Assembly: GCF_024758505.1 (NCBI RefSeq) | Contig: NZ_CP077970.1 | Span: forward strand, 5,890,001-5,954,000 | Origin: Bradyrhizobium arachidis | Lineage (GTDB): Bacteria > Pseudomonadota > Alphaproteobacteria > Rhizobiales > Xanthobacteraceae | Direction: 5' to 3' | Length of the DNA stretch: 64,000 nt | In this document: piece by piece, positions 24,857-33,784 of the stretch | Position numbering within the stretch: the first letter of the stretch is position 1 | Layout of the letters: each line of letters begins with the position of its first letter | Notes under the pieces: generated by a model | Database searches by the model: none | What the model saw: only the letters and a program-made list of their open reading frames with translations | Told to the model about the DNA's origin: nothing | Program-made: the position numbers and the translations under genes

Positions 24857-26575
24857 TCAACCTGCCCTTGCCTTCACGTACCGGCCGGGTGCGGATTCGC
24901 CGGTTGGGTAGAGATTGCTACCGAGTTGGCTGCGCGCGGGCACCTGGTCTTCCGCCCATGGCTTGAGCCAATCGATCCAGTTATTCCACCAACTGCCGGG
25001 CTTCTCCTCAGCGCTCGCGAGCCATGTCGCCGGATCATCGCAGCGGTTGTCCGAAACCCAATAGCTCCGCTTGTTCTTCGATGCTGGATTGATCACGCCG
25101 GCAATGTGCCCACTCGCACCGAGCACAAAACGCGTCTCGCCCGCGAACAAGCCCGTCGTTCGATAGGCGGATCGCCATGGCACGATGTGATCCTCGACGG
25201 TTGCCAGAATATAGGCAGGCAAATCGACCCGTCCCAGATCGACTGGTGTGCCGCACATCGTCAATTTGCGGGGCTCCCGGAGATTGTTCTCCAGGTACAT
25301 ATTGCGGATGTACCAGCAATACATCGGACCGGGGAGATTGGTCACATCCGCATTCCAGAACAGAAGATCGAAGCGCTCGGGCGATTTTCCCTTCAGATAA
25401 TTGTTGATCACATTCGGCCATATTAGCTCTTTCGAACGCAGGGTCTGGAAGACGAATCCCAACTCGGAGCCCCGGTAGATACCGCCATGGCCGATCGTCT
25501 GTTCGCGCTGTCGCACGCTCTCTTCATCCACGAACACGCCGAGATCGCCGGGCTCTCGGAAATCGAGCATCGTCGTCAGCAGGGTCACACTGGCGACCGA
25601 CTCGTCGCCTCGCGTCCGCAGGATCGCCAGCGCCGACGACAGGATGGTTCCTCCGACACACCATCCCACGACATTGACTTTGTCGGCGCCTGATATCGAC
25701 TGAGCGATCTCAATGGCGCGCATCGCACCTTGCTCGACGTAGTCGTCCCAGCCAAAATGCCCGCACGAGGCATCCGGATTGCGCCAGGACACCATGAAGA
25801 CCGTCAGGCCGTGCTCGACCGCGAACCGGACGAAGGAATTGGCCGGCTGGAGATCAAGGATGTAGAACTTGTTGATGCAGGGCGGAACGACCAGCAGAGG
25901 CCGCGCAGCCACCTGCTCCGTCGCCGGCTCATATTGAATGAGCTGAAACAGGTCGTTTTCGAACACGACCGCGCCGCTGGAGGTTGCGACGTCCTTTCCG
26001 ACCTCGAATGCGTTCTCGTCCGTGATCGTCAAATTGCCCTTGCCCAGATCCGCGATCAGATTGTCGAAACCGGCCTTGAGGCTCTGACCTTCAGTGTCGG
26101 TCGCAAGCTTGATGACATCGGGGTTCGTGGTCATAAAATTGGTCGGGCTCATCGCCTCGACGAGCTGGCGCGTGAAAAAGCGCAGGCGGTGCTTTTCCTT
26201 CTCGTCCAGATCCAGGGCTTCCACGAAGTCGGTGCAATAGCGCGAGTTCAACAGATAGGACTGCTTCAGCAGGCTGTAGAGCGAGTTATCCCGCCATTCC
26301 GTGGCATTGAACCTGCGGTCGCCGCGCGCGGGCTCGAGACCTCCCTCGCTCTGCACGCCTGCCGCTGATTTGATGACGTGCTCGGTCAGCTGGTACAGAC
26401 GCATCAGATGCTCGGCCTGTAGTTCAGCGATACGCGCCGACGAGCTGAGCGCCGAACTCTCCTTCGCGCCATCGCGATCGCCATCCGCCGGCCATCCCAG
26501 CGACCGCCACAGGCTCGCGCCCGCCTTCATGAAACCGTCGACAAACTCGTCCGGCATGTTGAATGGCCGATTCAT
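24857..26575 (-). CDS. phaC: Class I poly(3-hydroxyalkanoate) synthase
   Basis: Polymerises (R)-3-hydroxybutyryl-CoA into PHB at the granule surface. 572 residues, matching class I synthases. The catalytic triad is visible: Cys in the lipase-like box VVGWCVGGT, Asp in ATVEDHIVPW and His in GASGHIAGVIN. The PhaC N-terminal domain is present (FMTTNPDVIKLATDTEG). The ATG at 26575 has GAGGGA 6 bases upstream and is preferred over one at 26596. It ends the long minus-strand run that also holds phaA, phaB and a phasin, but is 10 kb away from them; the 139-base gap before it could hold its own promoter. Confidence 0.96.
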   Translation of the reverse strand: MNRPFNMPDEFVDGFMKAGASLWRSLGWPADGDRDGAKESSALSSSARIAELQAEHLMRLYQLTEHVIKSAAGVQSEGGLEPARGDRRFNATEWRDNSLYSLLKQSYLLNSRYCTDFVEALDLDEKEKHRLRFFTRQLVEAMSPTNFMTTNPDVIKLATDTEGQSLKAGFDNLIADLGKGNLTITDENAFEVGKDVATSSGAVVFENDLFQLIQYEPATEQVAARPLLVVPPCINKFYILDLQPANSFVRFAVEHGLTVFMVSWRNPDASCGHFGWDDYVEQGAMRAIEIAQSISGADKVNVVGWCVGGTILSSALAILRTRGDESVASVTLLTTMLDFREPGDLGVFVDEESVRQREQTIGHGGIYRGSELGFVFQTLRSKELIWPNVINNYLKGKSPERFDLLFWNADVTNLPGPMYCWYIRNMYLENNLREPRKLTMCGTPVDLGRVDLPAYILATVEDHIVPWRSAYRTTGLFAGETRFVLGASGHIAGVINPASKNKRSYWVSDNRCDDPATWLASAEEKPGSWWNNWIDWLKPWAEDQVPARSQLGSNLYPTGESAPGRYVKARAG

Positions 26576-26714
26576 CAGATATCCCTCACTCAGCAAAATA
26601 GGATGATGGGTCGCGTTTCCAGGTCCGGGCCGCTTCTATCTGGCGCCCTTCGCTCTCATACCCGGCCGGCTGCACCGCGCCGCCCGGAACGTCACAAACG
26701 TCCGCTTGCCTTCG

Positions 26715-28091
26715 TCAAGTTCCGGAGCGGACGAGCGAACCTTCACGGATCCCGTCAACGTTCACGGCAAGGCGCTTTATCTTATCGTACAGCGTCTGCT
26801 TTGGGACGCCCAACAGCGCCGCGGTTGCCTGGACGTCGCCTTGCTTGCGCCGCAGCGCGTCCGCGATGATCGATCGCTCGATATTTTCAAGTTGCCGGGG
26901 CAACGACATGTCCGACGTACCAAATCCAGACTTGTTGATCGCCTTGCCGTCGAGAACGCCCAGCACGAAACGATCAGCGACGTTGCGGAGCTCGCGCACG
27001 TTTCCCGGCCAGGAGTAAGCCAGCAGGGCCGACATCGTCTGATCGTCCAGTATCGGCGCATCGCGCTCGAAACGTCTCGCGGCGTCCAGCGTGAAGTGCT
27101 CGAACAGGAGGGGAATGTCCTCACGTCGCTCTCGAAGTGGCGGCAGTTCTATGAATGCGACGCCGAGGCGATAATAGAGATCGGCGCGAAACAGCTTCTT
27201 TTCGCTCAGCTCGAACAAATTGGTTTTGCTCGCCGCTACGACGCGGCAATCCACTGAGATCGGCTTGTTGGTTCCGACGCGCTCGATGGACCGATCCTGC
27301 AGCGATCGCAGCAACTTCACCTGGACGCTCAGCGGCATGCTCTCGATTTCGTCCAGGAACAGCGTTCCGCCATTGGCATACTCGATCTTTCCGATCCGCT
27401 GGCGGGTTGCACCGGTGAATGCACCGACCTCGTGACCGAACAACTCGCTCTCGACCAGCGACTCCGGCAGGCCGCCACAGTTCACCGCGACATAATTGCC
27501 GGCGCGACGACCGCTATGATTGTGGAGGCAGCGCGCGACGACGTCCTTGCCGGTTCCGGTCTCGCCATAGATCGTGACGTCGACATTGGTTGCGGCCAAC
27601 GTGGACACGAGCCGACGCACCTCCTGGATCTGCGGCGATCGGCCGAGCAGGCTCGCCTCGATTCCCTGGCGGTCCGCCAAGGCCGACCGCAGCGAGCGGA
27701 CTTCCAGTGTGAGGCGCCTCTTCTCGGCGGCTCTGCGCACCACCGAGATCAGCTGTTCCGAAGAGCACGGCTTCTCGATGAAATCGTACGCACCGTTGCG
27801 CATCGCCTGCACAGCCATGGAGATATCGCCATGCCCGGTGATGAGGATCACCGGCAGATCCTGATCCAACCTGCGCAGGTCGGCCTGCCATTCAAGGCCG
27901 CTCTTGCCGCGCAGGCGCACGTCACAAACCACAACGAAGGGCATGTCCGAGCGCACGGACACGTTGGCAGTCTCGACGGAAGCAAATCCCGAGACCGAAA
28001 AACCTGCAAGCTCGAGAGCCTGAACGCCGCCGATGCGGACATCCTCGTCGTCCTCGACATAGATCACGCCAATTGATTGGTCATCGCCCAT
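26715..28091 (-). CDS. dctD: C4-dicarboxylate sigma-54 response regulator
   Basis: Activator of sigma-54 RNA polymerase, 458 residues. The receiver domain has the phosphorylated Asp D57 (VVVCDVRLRG). The AAA+ domain has Walker A GETGTGK (176-182) and the sigma-54 contact loop GAFTGA (223-228). A C-terminal Fis-type helix-turn-helix (QATAALLGVPKQTLYDKIK) follows. It overlaps the sensor gene by 11 bases. DctD normally activates dctA when DctB senses succinate, malate or fumarate. Here a matching sigma-54 promoter lies upstream of aceE, at the head of the gene run that includes dctA. Confidence 0.93.
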   Translation of the reverse strand: MGDDQSIGVIYVEDDEDVRIGGVQALELAGFSVSGFASVETANVSVRSDMPFVVVCDVRLRGKSGLEWQADLRRLDQDLPVILITGHGDISMAVQAMRNGAYDFIEKPCSSEQLISVVRRAAEKRRLTLEVRSLRSALADRQGIEASLLGRSPQIQEVRRLVSTLAATNVDVTIYGETGTGKDVVARCLHNHSGRRAGNYVAVNCGGLPESLVESELFGHEVGAFTGATRQRIGKIEYANGGTLFLDEIESMPLSVQVKLLRSLQDRSIERVGTNKPISVDCRVVAASKTNLFELSEKKLFRADLYYRLGVAFIELPPLRERREDIPLLFEHFTLDAARRFERDAPILDDQTMSALLAYSWPGNVRELRNVADRFVLGVLDGKAINKSGFGTSDMSLPRQLENIERSIIADALRRKQGDVQATAALLGVPKQTLYDKIKRLAVNVDGIREGSLVRSGT

Positions 28092-29976
28092 GCAAAGCCG
28101 CCTCTGTCATCTCAGCCAACGGAAGGATTACGACAAATTCGGCGCCATCAGGCAGATTGCGCGCACGCAATTCGCCGCCAAAGGAACGCGCAATGTGGTT
28201 GGACAGCATCAAGCCGAGGCCGAGCCCCTTGCCCGCAGGCTTGGTCGTCACAAATGGCTCGAACATGCGCTGCAGAACATCGGACGCGATCGCCGGACCG
28301 CTGTTGCTGATGGCGATGCGGCAGCGGGCCGCCTGTCCCTGCTCCCTGGTCGCCCGGATCAGGATCGATTTTCGCTCGACGCTCTCCACGGCATCCAGCG
28401 CATTCGCCACGATGTTGCACAGCAGCTGCTCAAGCCGCGTCTGATCGGCAACGACGCAGAGCTTCGCGTCAATGTCCGTCGCGACGGCGACCCCGCCTTC
28501 CTTGACTCGCCCGGAAAGTATTTTGAGCGATTCAGCCGCGGCCTGCTCAACGGAAACCGCGCCGAGCGGGCTGCTCGACTTGTATGCGAACACCCGCAAC
28601 TGGCCGGTCAAGCGTCCGAGCCGCCGCACCAGCTCGCCAATTCGGGTGAGATTTCCACGGGCATCGCCGATTGATCCGCGGTCGACCAGCAAAACTGCAT
28701 TGTCGGCGGCGGTCTGCAAGGCCGCCAGCGGCTGGTTCAGTTCGTGCACGATGCCCGCCGACATCTGGCCGAGCGCGGCCAGCTTGCCGGCATGAACGAG
28801 CTCATCCTGCGCAGCGCGCAATTCGGCGGTACGCTCCTGCACCCTGGTTTCGAGCATGTCGTTCGCCGCCTGCAACGCGGCTTGGCTCGCCAACCGCTGC
28901 TTGATCTCTCTACGGCGTTGCTCGACAAGACCAAGCGCCAACAGCGCGACGAGGGCAGCGAGTCCCGATATGACCCCGATGACGAGCGCGGTCTCCCGCG
29001 TGGGCGCCTCGTCGTCGAGAAGCACGAGTTTCCACAGACCGCGGTTGATTGGAAGCTCGCTGACGGTATAGGCGGTGCCGTTCTCCGCGGTGATCCGTGC
29101 AGTGCCGTTGTCGGACCGGGCGACGAAGGTCCATCCGAGCGGCGCGAGATCGTGGTTTCCGTAGGGTTTGGATCGCGCAATGTCATCGCGTGTTTGAACC
29201 GACAGCGGCGCCATCGGGCGATAGCGCCACTCGTCACGGGAGGCGAGTATTGTCACCTTGCGCTCGTCGACCAGTAGAATGTCGTTGTCGGTGTTGCGCC
29301 ACGCCCGCTCGAACGAATCCAGATTGACCTTGACGGTCGCGATCCCCTTCGTCGTCCCGCTGTCCTTCAGGGCGTAGGACAGATAATAACCGGCACGCGC
29401 GGTGGTGATACCGACACCGAAGAATGCGCCGCGACCGTTCGCTAGCGCTTCGCTCACATAGGGACGATACGACAGGTTTTCGCCGAAGGGTGTCCCGGGC
29501 TGGTCGAAATCAGCCGCGGCCAGCGTCGCGCCGGTGACCCCGAGGACATAGAGGTTGTCGGCCCCCGCCAGCAGGTTGATCGATTTCAGATACAGGCTGA
29601 CGGCTTGTTGCAGTGCGGGATCGCTGGGCGCCTCGAGCAGCCGAAACACCCCGGGTGACGTCTCCAGGAGAGACGGAAGATATTCAAATCTCGAAAGATG
29701 GCCGTCGAGCCTGGCGGCCTCGACGGCCAACCGCTGCTGGGCCGCAGCGTGCAAATGGTCCAGTCCCCGGCGGAACGTGACCGCATATCCGAGCCACGCT
29801 GCCGCCGCGACCAACGCAAGGGCAAATGCGCCGCGAATGAACCAACGCGTGGACGCAGGCGCCACCGAACCGACCTTGGCAGGCTCCTTGACGTTCACCA
29901 GGGATGAAAGCTCCGTCATCTTGTGAACCAGCACAAACCCGGGAGCGCCGGCAATCGCGGCAGGCCACTCACGCAT
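28081..29976 (-). CDS. dctB: C4-dicarboxylate sensor histidine kinase
   Basis: Membrane sensor kinase of 631 residues. Two helices (about 46-66 and 331-350) bracket a periplasmic dCache-type sensing domain with NLYVLGVTGATLAAADF and YRPYVSEALANGRG, as in DctB. A coiled coil (about 355-395) leads to the HisKA domain with H411 in SAGIVHELNQPLAAL, then the HATPase domain ending GKGLGLGLMLSNHIARSFGG. The ATG at 29976 overlaps cydB by 8 bases; an internal ATG at 29919 is an alternative. It is the partner of the overlapping dctD. Confidence 0.93.
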   Translation of the reverse strand: MREWPAAIAGAPGFVLVHKMTELSSLVNVKEPAKVGSVAPASTRWFIRGAFALALVAAAAWLGYAVTFRRGLDHLHAAAQQRLAVEAARLDGHLSRFEYLPSLLETSPGVFRLLEAPSDPALQQAVSLYLKSINLLAGADNLYVLGVTGATLAAADFDQPGTPFGENLSYRPYVSEALANGRGAFFGVGITTARAGYYLSYALKDSGTTKGIATVKVNLDSFERAWRNTDNDILLVDERKVTILASRDEWRYRPMAPLSVQTRDDIARSKPYGNHDLAPLGWTFVARSDNGTARITAENGTAYTVSELPINRGLWKLVLLDDEAPTRETALVIGVISGLAALVALLALGLVEQRRREIKQRLASQAALQAANDMLETRVQERTAELRAAQDELVHAGKLAALGQMSAGIVHELNQPLAALQTAADNAVLLVDRGSIGDARGNLTRIGELVRRLGRLTGQLRVFAYKSSSPLGAVSVEQAAAESLKILSGRVKEGGVAVATDIDAKLCVVADQTRLEQLLCNIVANALDAVESVERKSILIRATREQGQAARCRIAISNSGPAIASDVLQRMFEPFVTTKPAGKGLGLGLMLSNHIARSFGGELRARNLPDGAEFVVILPLAEMTEAALHGR

Positions 29977-30973
29977 AGTCTAACTCTATGGTCTTGCCCC
30001 GGAATACGCGATAGGAAAATCCGGTGTAGGCGATGATGACGGGCAGCGTGATGCAAACCCCGATCAATATGACTCGGAGCGACTCCGGACTGCTGGCGGC
30101 CTGCCAGACCGTGAGCCGGTCGATCACGACATAGGGGTAGATGCTGTAGCTGAGACCCAGGAAACTCAGGAAGAACACGAGAACCAGTAATGCGAAGGGC
30201 AGCCAGCACAGCGCGCCGCGCACGGCCGGCGCCCCCAGCAAAAGGCGGACCGTCAGCAGCGCAACGCTGGTCGTGATCGGGATCGAGGCCACCGCGATCA
30301 TCGCCGGCAGGGTAAACCACCTGAGGCGGACCGTCTCGCTGATCCACGGCGTTGCCATCGAGATCAGGATCAGGCCCAGGACCATGGGTGCCCAGGCGAT
30401 CTTGCTCCACTCGATCGCCTTCTCCTGCAGCTCGCCATGCGTCTTCATCACGAGCCATGTCGCGCCGAGCAGCGCATAGGCCATCGGCAGCGCAATCGCG
30501 ATAGCGCCGGCGAAGATCGGATAATTCCAACCCTCGCCAAAACCGCTGATATAGCGACCGAGCATCCAGCCCTGGCATACGGACGCCAGCATCGATCCGG
30601 CAATGAACATGCGATCCCACATCGCCTTCCGGTCGGCCTTCGCCTTCACCCGGAAATCAAAGGCAGCCCCGCGCAGGATCAGGCCGACCAGCATGAGGGC
30701 GGTCGGCAAGTACAATTCCGACAGGACCAGTCCATGCGCCTTGGGGAAGGCGACGAGGAGAAGGCCGACGCCGAGCACGAGCCAGGTCTCATTCGCGTCC
30801 CAGAAGGGGCCGATCGAGGCGACCATGGTATCCCGCTCGTCAGGCGTCGCCCGATGCATCAGCATGCCGACCCCGAGATCGTAGCCGTCGCTCACGACAT
30901 AGACGAGGAGAGATACGCCCATCAGCCCGATGAAGATCAGCGGCAAAAGCTCGTCGAAGGACATCAACATCAT
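29969..30973 (-). CDS. cydB: Cytochrome bd-type (cyanide-insensitive) ubiquinol oxidase subunit II
   Basis: Integral membrane subunit of 334 residues. The N-terminus FDELLPLIFIGLMGVSLLVYVVSDGYDLGVGML and FWDANETWLVLGVG are CydB/CioB hallmarks. The start is the ATGATG at 30973/30970, overlapping the cydA stop, with GGAGAG just upstream; the frame open further to 31327 is a shadow of cydA. It stabilises the haem-bearing subunit I. It overlaps dctB by 8 bases, tying respiration and dicarboxylate sensing into one transcript. Confidence 0.95.
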   Translation of the reverse strand: MMLMSFDELLPLIFIGLMGVSLLVYVVSDGYDLGVGMLMHRATPDERDTMVASIGPFWDANETWLVLGVGLLLVAFPKAHGLVLSELYLPTALMLVGLILRGAAFDFRVKAKADRKAMWDRMFIAGSMLASVCQGWMLGRYISGFGEGWNYPIFAGAIAIALPMAYALLGATWLVMKTHGELQEKAIEWSKIAWAPMVLGLILISMATPWISETVRLRWFTLPAMIAVASIPITTSVALLTVRLLLGAPAVRGALCWLPFALLVLVFFLSFLGLSYSIYPYVVIDRLTVWQAASSPESLRVILIGVCITLPVIIAYTGFSYRVFRGKTIELDYA

Positions 30974-32361
30974 GCGAACTCTCCGCGGCTCTGATAGCGA
31001 AGCGGGTCCTGTGCAAGATCCTCCGACGTGACGGCCGCCGAGCTCTTTTCCGGCTTCTCCGACATGTATTTCAGCACGCCGACATAGGCCACCAGCAAGC
31101 CCACATAGAGGGTCACGTAGATTGCCAGGGTCAGGGCGATACTCGCCGATGGAACGCGCGAAGCGACCTCGCTTGTTCGGATAAGGCCGGAAACGATGAA
31201 CGGTTGCCGTCCGATCTCCGTGACGTACCATCCCGCGATGGTTGCAACCCATCCGGCAAAGGTCATTCCCGCGAACAGTTTGAGCAATGGTCGCGGCATA
31301 AGGGAAAACTCCCAACCGTCGCGCCAATGCCTCCAGAGGCCGACCCAGCTGACGAGCAACATCAGAATGCCCGTTCCCACCATGATCCGGAACGACCAGA
31401 ACAGCGGCAGCACCGGCGGATGCGCCGATGGGAACTCGTTCAGCCCCTTGAGTTCCCCGTCAGGATCGTGGCGGAGGATCAGGCTCGCGAGTTTCGGCAC
31501 CGGCAGTTCGAAACGGTTCGACCGGGTCGCATCGTCGGGAATCGCGAACAGGAGCAGCGGCGCGCCACGCGTCGTCTCCCAGATGCCTTCAACCGCCGCG
31601 ATCTTCTGCGGCTGATGCTTGAGCGTATTGAGCCCGTGGAAATCACCGGCCACCATCTGGGCGGGCGCGGCCAGGGCCGCGAACACGAGCCCGGTTCGCA
31701 AGACCCGCGAGGCGCTCGTCGTCGCGACGCCTTTCAGGAGCTGCCAGGCGCTGATCCCGATCAGCAGGAAGGCGCAGGTCAGTGCGGACGCCAGCACCAT
31801 GTGGACCAGACGATATGGGAAGGACGGATTGAAGATGATCGCGAGCCAGCTCCGCGCGTGGAACTGACCATTGACGATTTCGTATCCCGCCGGCGTCTGC
31901 ATCCATGAGTTGAGCGCTAGGATCCAGAATGCGCTCATCAGCGTTCCCAGGGCGACGAGGACGGTCGCTCCCAGGTGAACTATCTCGCCGACGCGGCGAT
32001 GGCCGAACAGCATCACGCCGAGAAAGCCCGCTTCCAGAAAGAACGCGGTCAGCACTTCATAACCGAGCAGAGGGCCGGCGATGTTGCCCACACGCTCCAT
32101 ATAGCCCGGCCAGTTGGTGCCGAACTGGAAGCTCATGGTGACGCCGCTGACCACCCCGAGCGCGAACGTCAGGGCGAACACCTTGGTCCACAGCCGATAG
32201 GCGCGGAGCCAATCGAGTTTCTGCTGCGGATCGGTCGCGCGCAGGTACTTCAGCCGGAAGAACAAAAGCAACCAGCCCAGCGCAATCGAGATCGATGGAA
32301 AAAGGATGTGGAACGTGATGTTGGCGGCGAACTGCATGCGCGCAAGGAACACGGCGTCCAT
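30970..32361 (-). CDS. cydA: Cytochrome bd-type (cyanide-insensitive) ubiquinol oxidase subunit I
   Basis: Quinol-oxidising, oxygen-reducing subunit, 463 residues. Family features are LARMQFAANITFHILFPSIS (haem-ligand His region), FQFGTNWPGYMERVGNIAG and TEIGRQPFIVSGLIRTSE. The length and short quinol loop favour the Cio (cyanide-insensitive) type over long E. coli CydA. The ATG at 32361 lies 7 bases after GGAGG. This non-proton-pumping oxidase reoxidises quinol with little energy conservation and often works at low oxygen; it follows the ndh gene directly. Confidence 0.94.
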   Translation of the reverse strand: MDAVFLARMQFAANITFHILFPSISIALGWLLLFFRLKYLRATDPQQKLDWLRAYRLWTKVFALTFALGVVSGVTMSFQFGTNWPGYMERVGNIAGPLLGYEVLTAFFLEAGFLGVMLFGHRRVGEIVHLGATVLVALGTLMSAFWILALNSWMQTPAGYEIVNGQFHARSWLAIIFNPSFPYRLVHMVLASALTCAFLLIGISAWQLLKGVATTSASRVLRTGLVFAALAAPAQMVAGDFHGLNTLKHQPQKIAAVEGIWETTRGAPLLLFAIPDDATRSNRFELPVPKLASLILRHDPDGELKGLNEFPSAHPPVLPLFWSFRIMVGTGILMLLVSWVGLWRHWRDGWEFSLMPRPLLKLFAGMTFAGWVATIAGWYVTEIGRQPFIVSGLIRTSEVASRVPSASIALTLAIYVTLYVGLLVAYVGVLKYMSEKPEKSSAAVTSEDLAQDPLRYQSRGEFA

Positions 32362-32411
32362 CAACATTCCTCCGGGTTCACGCAGCACCTCCAGCGTGAA
32401 TCAAATGCGCA

Positions 32412-33734
32412 TCAATGCAGCTTCACGTGCGGCTCGGTGCGACGGGTGATCAGGCGGGCCAGCGTGTCGAGCGCTACCTTTACCGAACCGTGCAGCGCGT
32501 GTTCGTGCATCTTGTAGAGCGACAGGTACATCATCCGTGCAAAGAGGCCTTCGAAGACGAGGCTGCCGCCCACGAGCGCTCCCATCATCGAGCCGACCGT
32601 GCTGAATTCGCCGAGCGAGACCAGGGATCCGAAGTCCCTGTAACGGTAGTCCTTGAGCGGTTCGCCGCGCAGATGTCGCGGAATCTGTAAATAGAGATGG
32701 GAGGCCTGCTGATGCGCCGCCTGCGCGCGCGGCGGAACGTTGCCGCGTTCGCCCCACGAGCAGGCCGAGCAGTCGCCGATGGCAAAGATGCTATCGTCGC
32801 GTGTTGTTTGCAGCGTTGGCTTGACGACGAGCTGATTGATGCGGTTCGTCTCCAACCCGCCGATATCCTTCAGGAAATCGGGCGCCTTGACGCCCGCTGC
32901 CCAGACGATCAGTTCGGCGGGAATCGTCCGGCCGTCGGTCAGGCTCACGCGGTCGGGACCGACCTCGGAGACCTTGGCTCCGACCAGAACATTGACCCCC
33001 AACCTGGCGAGCAGCTTTTCCGTTTCTTTTGAAACACGTTTGGGTAGCGCCGGCAGCACGCGGTCAGCGGCTTCAATCAGCGTGATCCTGATGTCCTTCT
33101 GAGGATCGACCTGATCGAGGCCATACGCCACGACCTCGCGCGTCGTTCTGTGCAGTTCAGCCGCAAGTTCGACGCCGGTCGCGCCGGCTCCGATGATCAC
33201 GACCTTCAACTGGTGCGCCCCCAGAGGCGCCGATTGGGCATGCGCGCGGATGCAGGCATTGACCATGCGTTCGTGAAACCGCCTCGCATCGGCCTGTGAT
33301 TCAAGCTTGATTGCATGGTCCACGACGCCAGGCGTGCCAAAATCATTGTTCTGGCTTCCGATGGCGACGACGAGGGCGTCATAGTCGAAAGCTCGCTTCG
33401 GCGTGACTTCACGACCTTCGCTGTCGAAATACGGCGCCACCTGTACCTGACGCCGATCCCGATCTATCCCGATCATGTCCCCGATGCGGTAGCGGAACCC
33501 ATGCCAGTAGGATTGCGCGAGGTAATCGACTTCGTGGGCGGAGATGTCCATACTGCCAGCGGCGATTTCGTGCAGTTTTGGCTTCCACACATGCGTGCGG
33601 TTGCGCTCGATCAACGTGATGTCGAGCTTGCCCTTACGCCCGTATTTGTCACCGAGCCGAGTCGCAAGCTCCAGTCCGCCGGCTCCGCCTCCGACGATCA
33701 CAATTCGGGGTTTTCCCAATTGCGGCTTACCCAT
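32412..33734 (-). CDS. ndh: Type II NADH dehydrogenase
   Basis: Single-subunit, non-proton-pumping NADH:quinone oxidoreductase, 440 residues. Two dinucleotide folds are visible: RIVIVGGGAGGLELATRLGD for FAD near residue 10 and VVIIGAGATGVELAAELHR for NADH near residue 170. The C-terminal region carries the amphipathic membrane-anchor type sequence. The ATG at 33734 has GAGG five bases upstream; an upstream TTG at 33749 is less likely. With CydAB immediately downstream it forms an uncoupled NADH-to-oxygen chain. Confidence 0.93.
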   Translation of the reverse strand: MGKPQLGKPRIVIVGGGAGGLELATRLGDKYGRKGKLDITLIERNRTHVWKPKLHEIAAGSMDISAHEVDYLAQSYWHGFRYRIGDMIGIDRDRRQVQVAPYFDSEGREVTPKRAFDYDALVVAIGSQNNDFGTPGVVDHAIKLESQADARRFHERMVNACIRAHAQSAPLGAHQLKVVIIGAGATGVELAAELHRTTREVVAYGLDQVDPQKDIRITLIEAADRVLPALPKRVSKETEKLLARLGVNVLVGAKVSEVGPDRVSLTDGRTIPAELIVWAAGVKAPDFLKDIGGLETNRINQLVVKPTLQTTRDDSIFAIGDCSACSWGERGNVPPRAQAAHQQASHLYLQIPRHLRGEPLKDYRYRDFGSLVSLGEFSTVGSMMGALVGGSLVFEGLFARMMYLSLYKMHEHALHGSVKVALDTLARLITRRTEPHVKLH

Positions 33735-33784
33735 GATGGCCTCGACCAATCAAGTTCACAAACCGTCCGAGCGCATCCCCCTGA

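Noticed and set aside
30974..31327. N-terminal extension of CydB
   Set aside because: The extra frame lies inside cydA, has no membrane helix pattern, and a good ribosome site supports the start at 30973.
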